From assembly GCF_031846265.1 (NCBI RefSeq), contig NZ_JAVRIA010000009.1:1-64000 (forward strand): 64,000 nucleotides of DNA, in the 5' to 3' direction. The notes below the pieces were generated by a model, which searched no databases, was not told the DNA's origin, and saw only the letters and a program-made list of their open reading frames with translations. Made by a program: the position numbers and the translations under genes. Positions 17,757-27,827 of this stretch are shown piece after piece; the stretch's first letter is position 1, and every line of letters begins with the position of its first letter. The stretch comes from Microcosmobacter mediterraneus. GTDB lineage: Bacteria > Bacteroidota > Bacteroidia > Flavobacteriales > Flavobacteriaceae.

Positions 17757-19919
17757 TTGAAGCGTTTTACCTATGTTTTACTGCTAACAATTTGTTGCTC
17801 ATTTATCTATCAAATAAATGCACAACAAAAACGCATATACATTAAATACTCAGGTTTTGCTAAATCTTCAGACAATGGTGTTCAAGAATTTATAAGAGAT
17901 GATACTCAGCAAATTCATTTTATACATGAAGGTATAGATATGTATTGCGATAAAGCTATCTATTACCAAACCGAAGATTTTGTTGAAGCCTATGGTAATG
18001 TTAGTATGAAACAAGGTGACACTATTAACATGACCTCTAAATATGTTGAATATAGTGGTATAACGCAACTGGCCTTTGCAAGAGGTAACGTTGTTTTAAG
18101 AGAGCCACAATCTACACTTACAACAGATACGCTTTGGATGGACAGAGCTAAGCAACAAGCCTTTTATAAATCTAAAGGAAAAGTAGTGAGAGATAGTTCT
18201 GGTACTATAACAAGCCAAATTGGTCGTTATTACATGGATCGATCAAAGTATCAATTTGTAAAAGATGTAAAATTAGTAAATCCAGAATATACCATAGATA
18301 CAAATCAACTCGATTTTTACACCGAAACTGGTCATGCCTACTTGTTTGGTCCTTCTACTATTGTAAGTGAAACGAGTACCATTTATTGTGAACGCGGTTT
18401 TTACAACACCAATGATGATACAGGTTACTTTGTTAAAAAATCTAAGATTAACTATGATAATAGAATTGTAGAAGGTGATAGCATGTATTTTGATAGAAAT
18501 CGGAGTTTTGCCTCAGCAACCAATAATATTAAAGTAACAGATACCATAAATAGAAGTATCATCACTGGTCATTATGCTGAAGTATTTAGAGAAAAGGATT
18601 CTGTCTACATCACAAAACGTGCATTAGCGATTACTGTACAAGAAAACGATTCGCTATATATTCATGGAGATAAACTTATGATTACAGGAAAACCTGAGCA
18701 TAGAATTACTAGAGCTTATTATGGTGTTAAGCTTTATAAAAGTGATTTAGCAGGTAAATGCGATTCTATACATGCAGACCATAAAACTGGTTTAACTCAA
18801 CTCATTAATATAGAACGTTTTGGTACTAGTGATCCGTTTAGTACCAAACGAAAACCAATTCTATGGAATCTAGGTAATCAAATGACTGGAGATTCTATTC
18901 ATTTAATATCTAATGTAGAGAAAGAACAGTTAGACTCTTTAAAAGTTTTTAATAATGCTTTTTTAATTAGTAAAGATACTATAGGAGATTCGGACGGTTT
19001 CAATCAGATTAAAGGACAGCGACTTATTGGTTTATTTAGAGACAATGAGCTTTATAACGTTGATATTATTAAGAATGCAGAAAAAATTTATTATTCAAGA
19101 AATGATGACAATGAATTAGTAGGTATTAATAAATCTAAATCCGGAAGTATAAATATTCAAATTGAAGACAATACCATTACCATCATTAGTTTACTAAAAC
19201 AAATTGATGGTGATATTTTTCCTGAATCTGAATTTCCAAAAAACGCAAGACAATTTAGAGGTTTTGATTGGAGAGATGAAGAAAGACCTAAAAGTGTCGA
19301 AGATCTTTTTAGAGGTGAACCACCTTTAAAGCTCCCTGTTATAAAAGGGCTTGACGAATATGTACCTCAAGCAGAATTCTTTGACGATGAACTCATGGCA
19401 CGTATGGAATTATCTAAGAAAAAAGTGTTTATTGAAAAATATAGTAAGGAAAATCAAACTTTTGAAAAACCAACAAAAATAAAGACCAGAGAAATTAGTA
19501 AAAATTTACTGAAAGAAATTGATAATTTCAAACATAAAGTTTGGCAAAAGTATGATGTTAAATTAATTCAAACTCAAATAAAAGCACCTGATAACATTTC
19601 AGTGGATTATCTAATCAAAAGAAAAGGTGAAAGAGATTTTGGATATATCGGACAAAACACTAATGAAATTGAAGGTAATTATAAATTTACTGTATGGCTA
19701 AAAGGAAAAGGTAGTGTCCTTATCAATTTACAAGAAGGTGCAGGTGATTATACAAGATATAATTTCACATCAGTTAAGCTTTCTAACACATGGCAAGAAT
19801 ATGCTGTAGAAGGTAAAAAAGATTCAGATAATAATCCTCTTAGGATAACAATTTCAAATATTGATAATAATGAGGAAATTTATATTTGGGAACCGAAACT
19901 TGTTAAAATAAAACAATAA
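17757..19919 (+). CDS. OstA/LptA-like envelope protein with extra C-terminal domain
   Basis: Exported protein related to OstA/LptA, beta-jellyroll proteins of the lipopolysaccharide transport bridge. TTG start at 17757 gives a clear signal peptide (KRFTYVLLLTICCSFIYQINAQ); no in-frame ATG precedes it. Residues about 25-480 carry repeated OstA-type strands (EAYGNVSMKQGDTINMTSKY, GDSMYFDRNRSFASAT). After a linker (about 500-590) comes a segment of roughly 110 residues (about 605-720) with YKFTVWLKGKG and SNTWQEYAVEG, resembling a carbohydrate-binding/phage-type jelly roll. At 720 residues it is longer than OstA-like homologues as I remember them. The aminotransferase gene begins 4 bases later. 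Confidence 0.82.
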   Translation: MKRFTYVLLLTICCSFIYQINAQQKRIYIKYSGFAKSSDNGVQEFIRDDTQQIHFIHEGIDMYCDKAIYYQTEDFVEAYGNVSMKQGDTINMTSKYVEYSGITQLAFARGNVVLREPQSTLTTDTLWMDRAKQQAFYKSKGKVVRDSSGTITSQIGRYYMDRSKYQFVKDVKLVNPEYTIDTNQLDFYTETGHAYLFGPSTIVSETSTIYCERGFYNTNDDTGYFVKKSKINYDNRIVEGDSMYFDRNRSFASATNNIKVTDTINRSIITGHYAEVFREKDSVYITKRALAITVQENDSLYIHGDKLMITGKPEHRITRAYYGVKLYKSDLAGKCDSIHADHKTGLTQLINIERFGTSDPFSTKRKPILWNLGNQMTGDSIHLISNVEKEQLDSLKVFNNAFLISKDTIGDSDGFNQIKGQRLIGLFRDNELYNVDIIKNAEKIYYSRNDDNELVGINKSKSGSINIQIEDNTITIISLLKQIDGDIFPESEFPKNARQFRGFDWRDEERPKSVEDLFRGEPPLKLPVIKGLDEYVPQAEFFDDELMARMELSKKKVFIEKYSKENQTFEKPTKIKTREISKNLLKEIDNFKHKVWQKYDVKLIQTQIKAPDNISVDYLIKRKGERDFGYIGQNTNEIEGNYKFTVWLKGKGSVLINLQEGAGDYTRYNFTSVKLSNTWQEYAVEGKKDSDNNPLRITISNIDNNEEIYIWEPKLVKIKQ

Positions 19920-19923
19920 ATCC

Positions 19924-21102
19924 TTGTCTAAAAACGACTTCTTTTCATACCAAGCTCAGACTACACCTCATCCACTAGTGATGGAAGTTTCTTATGCTGA
20001 AGGAAGTTATATCTATGATAAAAATAATAAAGCCTATCTCGATTTTGTTGCTGGAGTATCAGCCTGTAGTCTAGGACATAGACACCCTAAAGTCATTAAA
20101 GCCATAGAGCATCAACTCAGCAGATATTTACATGTTATGGTTTATGGCGAATATATACAAGAGCCAGCAGTAAAACTCACAAAATTATTATCTCAATATT
20201 TACCAGAGACTATTGATATGACTTACCTAACCAATTCTGGAACTGAAGCCATTGATGGTGCTATTAAATTAGCAAAACGTATTACTGGTAAAAGCGAGAT
20301 TATAGCAGCACATCATGCCTATCATGGTAATACAATTGGAGCTTTGAGCATCATGGGTTATGAGGAACGAAAGCAAGTGTTTAGACCATTAATGCCAGAT
20401 GTAAATTTTATTTCATTTAATAGCTTAGAAGATTTGGGAGAAATTACTGACCAAACAGCTGCTGTGATATTAGAGACTATTCAAGGTGGTGCTGGCTTTA
20501 TTGAACCAACAAATAATTATTTAAAAAAGGTTCAAGAACGTTGTAATAGTGTTGGTGCTTTATTTATTCTTGATGAAATTCAACCAGGAATAGGACGAAC
20601 AGGTAAACTCTTTGGTTTTGAACATTACAGTTGCATACCAGATATAGTTGTTACAGGTAAAGGTCTTGGTGGTGGAATGCCAATAGGAGCATTTTCAGCC
20701 TCTAAAGATCATATGATGCTTTTGAGTGATAAACCAAAATTAGGGCACATCACTACATTTGGAGGACATCCTATTATTGCTTCAGCTGCTTTGGCCACTT
20801 TAGAAGAAATAACATCATCCAATTTAATTGAAGAAACTCTTAGAAAAGAAAGATTAATCCGAAAGCATTTATCCCATTCATTAATTAAAGAAATAAGAGG
20901 TAAGGGGTTAATGTTAGCTGCATTAACAAATTCTGCAGAAATTACGTCTAAAGTAATTTTAAAAGCTCAAGACCAAGGACTAATTCTTTTTTGGCTTCTA
21001 TTTGAACCAAAAGCTATACGAATAACTCCACCTTTGACGATATCAGATGAAGAAATCATTAAAGGTTGCGCAATAATAACTTCAATTTTAGATTCATTTT
21101 AA
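19924..21102 (+). CDS. Class III (ornithine/acetylornithine-type) aminotransferase
   Basis: PLP-dependent aminotransferase of 392 residues in the ArgD/OAT group. LDEIQPGIGRTGKLFGFEHY contains the PLP-contact Asp, VVTGKGLGGGMPIGAFSA holds the Schiff-base lysine, and TNSGTEAIDGAIKLAKR binds the cofactor phosphate. Start is TTG at 19924, 4 bases after the OstA-like stop; the next ATG would remove about 20 conserved residues. No arginine genes are adjacent, so the amino donor (acetylornithine, succinylornithine or aspartate-type) is unresolved. Confidence 0.88.
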   Translation: MSKNDFFSYQAQTTPHPLVMEVSYAEGSYIYDKNNKAYLDFVAGVSACSLGHRHPKVIKAIEHQLSRYLHVMVYGEYIQEPAVKLTKLLSQYLPETIDMTYLTNSGTEAIDGAIKLAKRITGKSEIIAAHHAYHGNTIGALSIMGYEERKQVFRPLMPDVNFISFNSLEDLGEITDQTAAVILETIQGGAGFIEPTNNYLKKVQERCNSVGALFILDEIQPGIGRTGKLFGFEHYSCIPDIVVTGKGLGGGMPIGAFSASKDHMMLLSDKPKLGHITTFGGHPIIASAALATLEEITSSNLIEETLRKERLIRKHLSHSLIKEIRGKGLMLAALTNSAEITSKVILKAQDQGLILFWLLFEPKAIRITPPLTISDEEIIKGCAIITSILDSF

Positions 21103-21275
21103 TTGAATTTTAACTTTATATAAATATTTTTATATAACTGTTTTACAATGTTTTAATACTAAACTGTATTTTGATTACAATTCTGTTAATTACTTTGTTA
21201 AAAACAATAACCTTCGAAAGCTAAATTCCTACGATTGAACTGTAAATTTATTTCATCAAACCCTAACAACCACTT

Positions 21276-22688
21276 ATGGAGTTTAGTCAAGGCGACGACA
21301 ACCAAAATTATTCCTTATCTAAATTTGAATCTATGCTAAAGACCAATAGTGTCTTATTCTTCGATTCAAATGAATTTGAAAACATCATTCATCACTACCT
21401 AGAAAACGGTAAAATAGCTTTAGCCAAAAAGGCCATTAAATTAGGATTGGAGCAACATCCAAGCTCAGTTAATCTTCAATTATTCCTAATTGAAATATAT
21501 GTCATAGAAAATAAGTTTGATGAAGCTAACCAACTGTTAGATAAACTCTATGATATGGAACCATCTAATGAAGAAATCTACATTCAAAAAGCAAATGTTT
21601 TATCTAAACAAGATGAGCACAAAAAAGCCATTACAAGTTTAGAAATAGCCTTAGATATTAGTAAAACTCCAGAAAATGATTCTGATCTCTATTCTCTCAT
21701 TGGCATGGAATATTTATTCTTAGACCAATTTGATAAAGCAAGAGAAAGTTTTGAAAAGTGTTTAAAGCTAGATCACACAGATTATTCAGCGTTGTACAAC
21801 ATCATTTATTGTTTTGACTTTATGGACAAAAACAAAGATGCTATAGATTTCTTAAGTCATTATTTAGATGATAATCCTTATTGCGAAGTCGCATGGCATC
21901 AATTGGGTAAACAATATTTTGCAATGAAGTCTTATAAAAAAGCTTTAGCTGCTTTTGATTTTGCCATAATATCTGATGATTCATTTATTGGTGCTTACTT
22001 GGAAAAAGGAAAAGTATTAGAAAAACAAAAACGTTATTTAGAAGCTATAGAGAATTATAAAATAACGTTAGCTTTAGACGAGCCAACTTCTTTTGCTCTT
22101 CTAAGAATGGGTTACTGCTTTGAAAAATTAGGAGAAAATGACACAGCACTTCAATTCTTCACAAAAACTGTTCATGAAGATCCATTATTAGACAAAGGCT
22201 GGATAGCAATTACTAAATTTTACTCAAAAAAGAAGAATTATCAAAAGGCATTATATTTTATAAATAAAGCCATAAATATAGATAGTGAGAATGTGGTGTA
22301 TTGGAAACTTTACGGACACATTAATCATCAACTATCTTTTTATGAAGAAGCTGAGCATGGTTACAAACGCACTTTAGAACTTGGCAACTATGAGATTGAT
22401 ACTTGGTTGTGCAGAGCAGATATTCTAATAAAATTAGGAGAATTTGAAGCATCAACACAAACGTTGTTACAAGCAGCTGAATTTTACCCTGAAAATGAAG
22501 AGGTAGAATATAGACTGGCTGGTTTGTATTTTATGCAAAATGAATCTACCAAAGGACGTTATCATTTAAAAAATGCTACCAAAATAAATCGTGATTATTA
22601 TTTTATTATTGAAGAGCTATTTCCTAGCCTTGCCAATCATGGTATTTTAACACAGAATTTAATAGCAACAAAAAAGGCTTCAAACTAA
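21276..22688 (+). CDS. Tetratricopeptide repeat protein
   Basis: Cytoplasmic helical repeat protein of 470 residues with about eleven TPR-like units (for example KARESFEKCLKLDHTDYSAL, EAIENYKITLALDEPTSFAL). No signal peptide or catalytic domain. It heads the TPR - DUF368 - DUF368 - aroE - DUF349 series on the plus strand, an order I recall as conserved in Flavobacteriaceae. Partner unknown. A 5' region of 173 bases precedes it, with a possible weak -7 near 21190-21202. Confidence 0.85.
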   Translation: MEFSQGDDNQNYSLSKFESMLKTNSVLFFDSNEFENIIHHYLENGKIALAKKAIKLGLEQHPSSVNLQLFLIEIYVIENKFDEANQLLDKLYDMEPSNEEIYIQKANVLSKQDEHKKAITSLEIALDISKTPENDSDLYSLIGMEYLFLDQFDKARESFEKCLKLDHTDYSALYNIIYCFDFMDKNKDAIDFLSHYLDDNPYCEVAWHQLGKQYFAMKSYKKALAAFDFAIISDDSFIGAYLEKGKVLEKQKRYLEAIENYKITLALDEPTSFALLRMGYCFEKLGENDTALQFFTKTVHEDPLLDKGWIAITKFYSKKKNYQKALYFINKAINIDSENVVYWKLYGHINHQLSFYEEAEHGYKRTLELGNYEIDTWLCRADILIKLGEFEASTQTLLQAAEFYPENEEVEYRLAGLYFMQNESTKGRYHLKNATKINRDYYFIIEELFPSLANHGILTQNLIATKKASN

Positions 22689-22724
22689 AATTCCATACCT
22701 TTACGTCTTTCTTAATACAACCTA

Positions 22725-23693
22725 ATGCAAAGACGTTTTCTAGATTATTTAACCATTAGCTTTAAAGGAATTGCTATGGGAGCAGCAGACGTAGTTCCTG
22801 GTGTATCTGGTGGTACAATTGCCTTTATTTCTGGTATATACGAAGAACTTATAGAAAGTATTGATAATATTAATGTTGGTGTATTTAAAACTTGGAAAAC
22901 CAAAGGCTTTAAGGTTGCATGGAATTCTGTAAATGGTAACTTTTTATTAGCCTTATTTTTAGGTATTGCTATTAGTATCTTTTCTTTGGCAAAATCCATT
23001 AAATGGCTACTAGCTAATGAACCTATTTTGTTATGGTCATTTTTCTTTGGTTTAGTTCTAGCCAGTATTTGGTTTATTGGCAAACAAATTAAAAACTGGA
23101 ATGTTATATTAATCCTTGCTCTAATTGCAACCTCCATTGCATCTTACTTTATTACTAAAACAGAACCTTTTGCATCTCCAGACAGCTTACTTTATTTATT
23201 ATTTTGTGGATTCTTAGCCATTATTGCTATGATTTTACCTGGAGTCTCTGGTGCTTTTATACTTTTAATTTTAGGCGCTTACACTACTGCGATAGATACA
23301 GTTGACGATTTACGTGAAGGCATTTCGTCACTAAATTTTGAATTACTTAAAGATGCATTTATCCGTTTATTAATGCTTGGTTTAGGAGCTATACTTGGTT
23401 TAAAAGTGTTTTCTAAACTGTTGAATTGGATGTTTAAAAACAAGAAAAACCTCACGTTAGCTATTTTAACAGGTTTCATGATCGGTTCTTTAAATAAAAT
23501 TTGGCCATGGAAAAACGTTTTATCCTACAGAGCAAATTCGCATGGAGAGCAAGTACCTTTATTAGAAGAAAGTATTTCACCTTTGTCATTTGTTGGAGAT
23601 AATCAATTAACAATGGCTATTGTTTTGATGGTTATTGGTATACTATCTATTATTATATTAGAATTTTTAGGGAAGAAAAAAACATCATCATAG
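22725..23693 (+). CDS. DUF368 membrane protein (first copy)
   Basis: Polytopic inner-membrane protein of 322 residues. The two family signatures are present: AMGAADVVPGVSGGTIAFI near the N-terminus and AIIAMILPGVSGAFILLILG in the middle, forming an inverted internal repeat. About eight hydrophobic segments. Some DUF368-type proteins have recently been linked to undecaprenyl-phosphate (C55-P) translocation, which is established for PopT-type members; that role is a reasonable but untested inference here. It overlaps the second copy by one base (TAGTG). Confidence 0.88.
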   Translation: MQRRFLDYLTISFKGIAMGAADVVPGVSGGTIAFISGIYEELIESIDNINVGVFKTWKTKGFKVAWNSVNGNFLLALFLGIAISIFSLAKSIKWLLANEPILLWSFFFGLVLASIWFIGKQIKNWNVILILALIATSIASYFITKTEPFASPDSLLYLLFCGFLAIIAMILPGVSGAFILLILGAYTTAIDTVDDLREGISSLNFELLKDAFIRLLMLGLGAILGLKVFSKLLNWMFKNKKNLTLAILTGFMIGSLNKIWPWKNVLSYRANSHGEQVPLLEESISPLSFVGDNQLTMAIVLMVIGILSIIILEFLGKKKTSS

Positions 23694-24712
23694 TGGAGCC
23701 AACTAAAACTTTTAAAGACAAAATATTATTAATCTTCAAGGGTTTAGCAATGGGAGCTGCTAACAAAGTTCCCGGTGTCTCTGGTGGTGTTGTGGCATTT
23801 GTTGCAGGTTTTTACGAAGAGTTTATATTCTCATTACAACGTGTAAACGGTAAAGCATTAAAGCTCTTACTGAAAGGTCAATTTAATAGCTTTTACAAGT
23901 ATATTAATGGCAAATTTATAGTACTATTATTCTTAGGAATGATTGTTAGTTATTTTAGTGTATCTAAAATACTAGATTATCTTATTAAGCATTACGAACT
24001 CTATGTATGGAGTTTATTCTTCGGAATGATAATCGGTTCCATATACTACATCAATAAAGGTTTTAAATCTTGGAATATTAGTACAATTATATTTTTATTT
24101 ATTGGTGCTGCAATTGGTTTAAGTATTAGCTTTTTAGATCCAGCAAAGCAAAATGACAATTTATGGTTTGTCTTTTTCTGTGGAATTATTAGTGTTTCTG
24201 GGATGACACTTCCAGGTTTTTCAGGATCGTTTATTCTTATTCTTTTGGGTAATTACGTATTGCTTTTAGTAGATTCAGTAAATGCTCTCTATGATACCAT
24301 TGCTGATATTTTCTCTGGTGATTTTGATTTTACAAACAATCCTGTTAGACTAAGAATGTTAAAAGTTCTAGGAGTTTTTACTTTAGGCTCAGTCACTGGT
24401 TTAGTAACTTTTTCTCATGTACTTAACTACATCCTTAAGCATTATAAAAATGTAACCATGTCTACAATTATTGGCTTTATCATTGGTTCACTTGGTGTTG
24501 TTTGGCCTTGGAAAAAAACCATATATAAAACCTTAGAAGATGGCAGTTATATGTTAGACTCTAGAGGCGAACAAGTTGTTGAAAATTATACAAGATTTAT
24601 TCCTCAACTTAATTCAGAAACCTATTGGGCAGTTTTATATATATTTATCGGCATCTTAATTGTTTTAGGATTAGAATGGTATGGACAAAAAAACAGAGCA
24701 CATAACAACTAA
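23693..24712 (+). CDS. DUF368 membrane protein (second copy)
   Basis: Paralogue of the preceding gene, 339 residues, GTG start overlapping its stop by one base. Signatures: AMGAANKVPGVSGGVVAFV and SVSGMTLPGFSGSFILILLG. The second motif has Phe where the first copy has Val (GFSG against GVSG), and Asn-Lys replaces Asp-Val in the first motif, so the two copies have diverged at signature positions. Probably acts as a partner or alternative form of the same putative lipid-phosphate carrier. Confidence 0.87.
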   Translation: MEPTKTFKDKILLIFKGLAMGAANKVPGVSGGVVAFVAGFYEEFIFSLQRVNGKALKLLLKGQFNSFYKYINGKFIVLLFLGMIVSYFSVSKILDYLIKHYELYVWSLFFGMIIGSIYYINKGFKSWNISTIIFLFIGAAIGLSISFLDPAKQNDNLWFVFFCGIISVSGMTLPGFSGSFILILLGNYVLLLVDSVNALYDTIADIFSGDFDFTNNPVRLRMLKVLGVFTLGSVTGLVTFSHVLNYILKHYKNVTMSTIIGFIIGSLGVVWPWKKTIYKTLEDGSYMLDSRGEQVVENYTRFIPQLNSETYWAVLYIFIGILIVLGLEWYGQKNRAHNN

Positions 24713-25442
24713 ATTAGGTTTATTAGGAAAAAATATTTCCTATTCTTTCTCTAGAGCTTATTTCGCAGAAAAATTTGAATTAGAAAACTTGCCGTTTGTT
24801 TATGAAAATTATGATTTAAAATCACTTAAAAAATTTGATAAAGTTTTAAAAAAAGAAACATTATTAAAAGGTTTAAACGTAACCATTCCTTATAAAGAAG
24901 ATATTATTCCATATTTAGATAAGATTAGTAAAACAGCAAAAAAAATTGGAGCAGTTAATACTATTAAATTCACTAAATCCGGAAAATTAAAAGGCTACAA
25001 TACAGACTGGTATGGTTTTAAAAAATCGTTAAAACCATATTTAAAGACAGCGCACAAAAAAGCGCTTATTTTAGGAACAGGTGGAGCATCTAAGGCAATT
25101 GCTTTTGCTTTAAAAGATCTCAATATTTCGTATAGTTTTGTATCAAGAGAAAGTAGTAAGAACACAGATTATACTTACGCTGATCTTAATGAAACTATAA
25201 TTAAAACACATCATATTATCATTAACTGCACACCTTTAGGAACACATCCAAATATTAATTCGTGTCCAGATATTCCTTATGATTATCTTACTAAAGATCA
25301 CCTTATTTATGATCTTATTTACAACCCAGAGCAAACTAAATTTCTTCAATGTGCTGAGCTTAAAGGTGCTACAACAATTAACGGTTTAAAAATGCTAGAA
25401 TTGCAAGCAGAACGTTCTTGGAAAATCTGGAACCTAGTTTAA
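24681..25442 (+). CDS. aroE: Shikimate dehydrogenase
   Basis: NADPH-dependent reduction of 3-dehydroshikimate in aromatic amino acid synthesis. NVTIPYKEDI contains catalytic Lys72, NTDWYGF contains the partner Asp, and ALILGTGGASKAIAFAL is the cofactor loop. The 253 residues are slightly shorter than the E. coli enzyme, normal for Flavobacteriaceae. The ATG at 24681 overlaps the upstream DUF368 gene by 32 bases; no better start lies downstream because GLLGKNISYSFS begins at residue 13. Confidence 0.94.
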   Translation: MDKKTEHITTKLGLLGKNISYSFSRAYFAEKFELENLPFVYENYDLKSLKKFDKVLKKETLLKGLNVTIPYKEDIIPYLDKISKTAKKIGAVNTIKFTKSGKLKGYNTDWYGFKKSLKPYLKTAHKKALILGTGGASKAIAFALKDLNISYSFVSRESSKNTDYTYADLNETIIKTHHIIINCTPLGTHPNINSCPDIPYDYLTKDHLIYDLIYNPEQTKFLQCAELKGATTINGLKMLELQAERSWKIWNLV

Positions 25443-25523
25443 AATAAGTCTTTATAAGGGCTTTCTTTTGTATTTCTGCTTTCTGTTAGTATATTTAGCT
25501 CCTTATATATAAAACATTGTAAA

Positions 25524-27587
25524 ATGTCAGAGCAAGATAACCTGCAAAATGCAGATGGAGAAAAAGACACTAAAGTTATAAAAGACCAAGAGGTACAGTT
25601 ACAAACAGAATCAGACACTACTTCAGTAGATAAAGAAGCTGAACAAGCTCCTGAAGCTGACGAACAAACTACTTCTGAAAAAAGCGAAACATCGCTAGAA
25701 GCTGAGCCTTTAGAAGAAATCAAAACTGAAGACAAGACCAAAGAGGTTGGAGTATCTAACATTGATGATACTAACACATCTAATGATAATGCAGAGGATC
25801 ATGTTGAAGAAATTGAAGCTGCCAATGCTGAAGATGCCGAAGATGAATCTAATGCTGAGCGCCATAAATTAGAAGATAAAGACTATCATGCCATGAGTAT
25901 GGAGCAGTTAGTAGATGAGTTTGAAGGCTTAATTAAATATCAAAAAATTCAGACCATAAAATCTCATGTAGATGAAATTAAATCCGAATTTCATTCTAAA
26001 TACAACGCACTTTTAGATGAAAAGAAAGAAGAGTTTGTAAATGATGGTGGCAATCCTATAGATTTTTACTACACTAACGATTCACAGAAACGTTTCAATA
26101 AAACATACAGAGACTATAGAGCAACACTCAATACTTACTATAAAGACAGAGAAAATGCCTTAAAATCTAATCTTCAAAATCGATTAGAAATCATTGAAGA
26201 AATTAAAGGACTACTCAATGTTGAAGAAAATATTAATACAACCTACAAGCATTTTAAAGAGCTACAAGATAAATGGCGAGAAGCAGGACCAATTCCAAGA
26301 GATAAATACAATAATGCTTGGAATACTTACCATCATCATGTAGAACGTTTTTATGATTTCTTGCACCTTAATCGCGATTTACGTGATATGGATTTTAAGC
26401 ATAATTTAGAAAAGAAGCTTAAAATAATTGATAGAGCCGAAGAACTTGCTGCAGACGATAATATTAATAGATCATTTAGAGAGCTACAAGTGCTTCATAA
26501 ATTATGGAAAGAAGAATTAGGACCTGTAGCTAAAGAACATCGTGAGGAAATTTGGGAACGTTTTAGCACTGCCACAAAGACAATTCATGATAAACGTCAG
26601 ATATATTATGCAGATTTAGATAAAGCTTACGAAGGTAATCTTGTAAAAAAAGAAGAGATTATTGAAGCAATTAAAACCATTGCAGAGGATAAAGGAAATT
26701 CACATCAAAACTGGCAGAATAAGATAAAAAAGGTAGAAGCCTTGCGCCAAGATTTCTTTAATGCAGGCAAAGTGCCAATAAAGGTTAACGAAGCCACATG
26801 GTCTAAATTTAAAGATGCTGTACGATCATTTAATCGAAATAAAAATGCTTTTTATAAAGGATTAAAAAAGGAACAGTACGACAATCTTCAAAAGAAATTA
26901 GAGCTGATAAAAATTGCCGAAGACAATAAGGATAATGAAGATTTTGATACAGCAACACCTTTAATGAAAAAAATTCAAGGTGATTGGAAAAAAATTGGGC
27001 ACGTACCAAGAAAAGACTCTGATAAAATCTGGAAACGCTTTAAAAGTGCCTGTAATCATTATTTTGATAAGTTACATGCCGAACGTAAAGCTGTTGATAA
27101 AGAATTTTATGACAATCTAGAAAAGAAAGAAGCTTTATTAGGTGAACTAAAAGCTTTTGATCTAACAGAAAAACCTGAAAGTGATATAGCATCCTTAAAA
27201 GAGCATATAACTAATTGGAAAGCTATTGGTAAAGTGCCTTATAATAAACGATTTATAGATGGTAAATTTTATAAAACCATCGATGGTTTATTTGATAAAC
27301 TAAAAATGGATAAAGCAAAAGTTGAGATGATAAAGTTTGAAAACAAACTTGAAAGTCTCAATAATCCTGACGATACCAGAAAATTAGATAACGAACGTAA
27401 TTTTATTAGAAAAAAAATAGATGAGATTTCATCAGAGATTAATCAGCTTGAAAACAACCTTCAGTTCTTCTCTAATGTTGACGATAAAAACCCTTTAGTA
27501 AAAGACGTTCATAAAAATATTAATAAACACAAAGCAAGTTTAGATATTTGGAAAGATAAGCTCAGAAAAATAAAAGAACTCTACTAA
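25524..27587 (+). CDS. DUF349 repeat protein
   Basis: Highly charged cytoplasmic protein of 687 residues. The first 120 residues are acidic and low-complexity. They are followed by five DUF349 units, each recognisable by a W-x-x-x-G-P/K-V/I-P-like turn (DKWREAGPIPRDKYN, LWKEELGPVAKEHRE, FFNAGKVPIKVNE, DWKKIGHVPRKDSD, NWKAIGKVPYNKRF). The C-terminal 80 residues predict a coiled coil. Function unknown. Last gene of the TPR-DUF368-aroE series; a 17-bp perfect inverted repeat follows. Confidence 0.9.
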   Translation: MSEQDNLQNADGEKDTKVIKDQEVQLQTESDTTSVDKEAEQAPEADEQTTSEKSETSLEAEPLEEIKTEDKTKEVGVSNIDDTNTSNDNAEDHVEEIEAANAEDAEDESNAERHKLEDKDYHAMSMEQLVDEFEGLIKYQKIQTIKSHVDEIKSEFHSKYNALLDEKKEEFVNDGGNPIDFYYTNDSQKRFNKTYRDYRATLNTYYKDRENALKSNLQNRLEIIEEIKGLLNVEENINTTYKHFKELQDKWREAGPIPRDKYNNAWNTYHHHVERFYDFLHLNRDLRDMDFKHNLEKKLKIIDRAEELAADDNINRSFRELQVLHKLWKEELGPVAKEHREEIWERFSTATKTIHDKRQIYYADLDKAYEGNLVKKEEIIEAIKTIAEDKGNSHQNWQNKIKKVEALRQDFFNAGKVPIKVNEATWSKFKDAVRSFNRNKNAFYKGLKKEQYDNLQKKLELIKIAEDNKDNEDFDTATPLMKKIQGDWKKIGHVPRKDSDKIWKRFKSACNHYFDKLHAERKAVDKEFYDNLEKKEALLGELKAFDLTEKPESDIASLKEHITNWKAIGKVPYNKRFIDGKFYKTIDGLFDKLKMDKAKVEMIKFENKLESLNNPDDTRKLDNERNFIRKKIDEISSEINQLENNLQFFSNVDDKNPLVKDVHKNINKHKASLDIWKDKLRKIKELY

Positions 27588-27640
27588 AAATTTCTGTTTT
27601 CAATAGATTTTTTTATGAGTATTTTGAACTTTAATTTAAT

Positions 27641-27675
27641 AATAAACCCAATATGAAATTCATATTGGGTTTATT
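27641..27675 (+). terminator. 17-bp perfect inverted repeat, likely terminator of the DUF349 gene
   Basis: The arm 27641-27657 and its exact complement 27659-27675 are separated by a single base, giving a very stable hairpin that ends in GGGTTTATT. The T-run is weak, so it could also protect the 3' end of the mRNA. The remaining 150 bases to the mazG stop hold no gene that I can see. Confidence 0.65.
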
Positions 27676-27827
27676 CCTAACTAAACTAAATTTTAACCTT
27701 AATCATAACCGCTTAAAATACAATTAAGATTATCTACTTACGATTAAGAAACTTTTTGTAGAAAAGTTTCTATCTATTTTATATACGTATAATTAAAAGC
27801 GTTTGGACGTCTAATAAAATAAAATAT

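Noticed and set aside
22745..23137. 130-codon minus-strand reading frame
   Set aside because: Antisense shadow of the first DUF368 gene; its residues mirror the hydrophobic codons of that gene.
25439..25777. Ser/Val-rich minus-strand reading frame of 112 codons
   Set aside because: It is the mirror of the acidic low-complexity start of the DUF349 gene and has no domain character.
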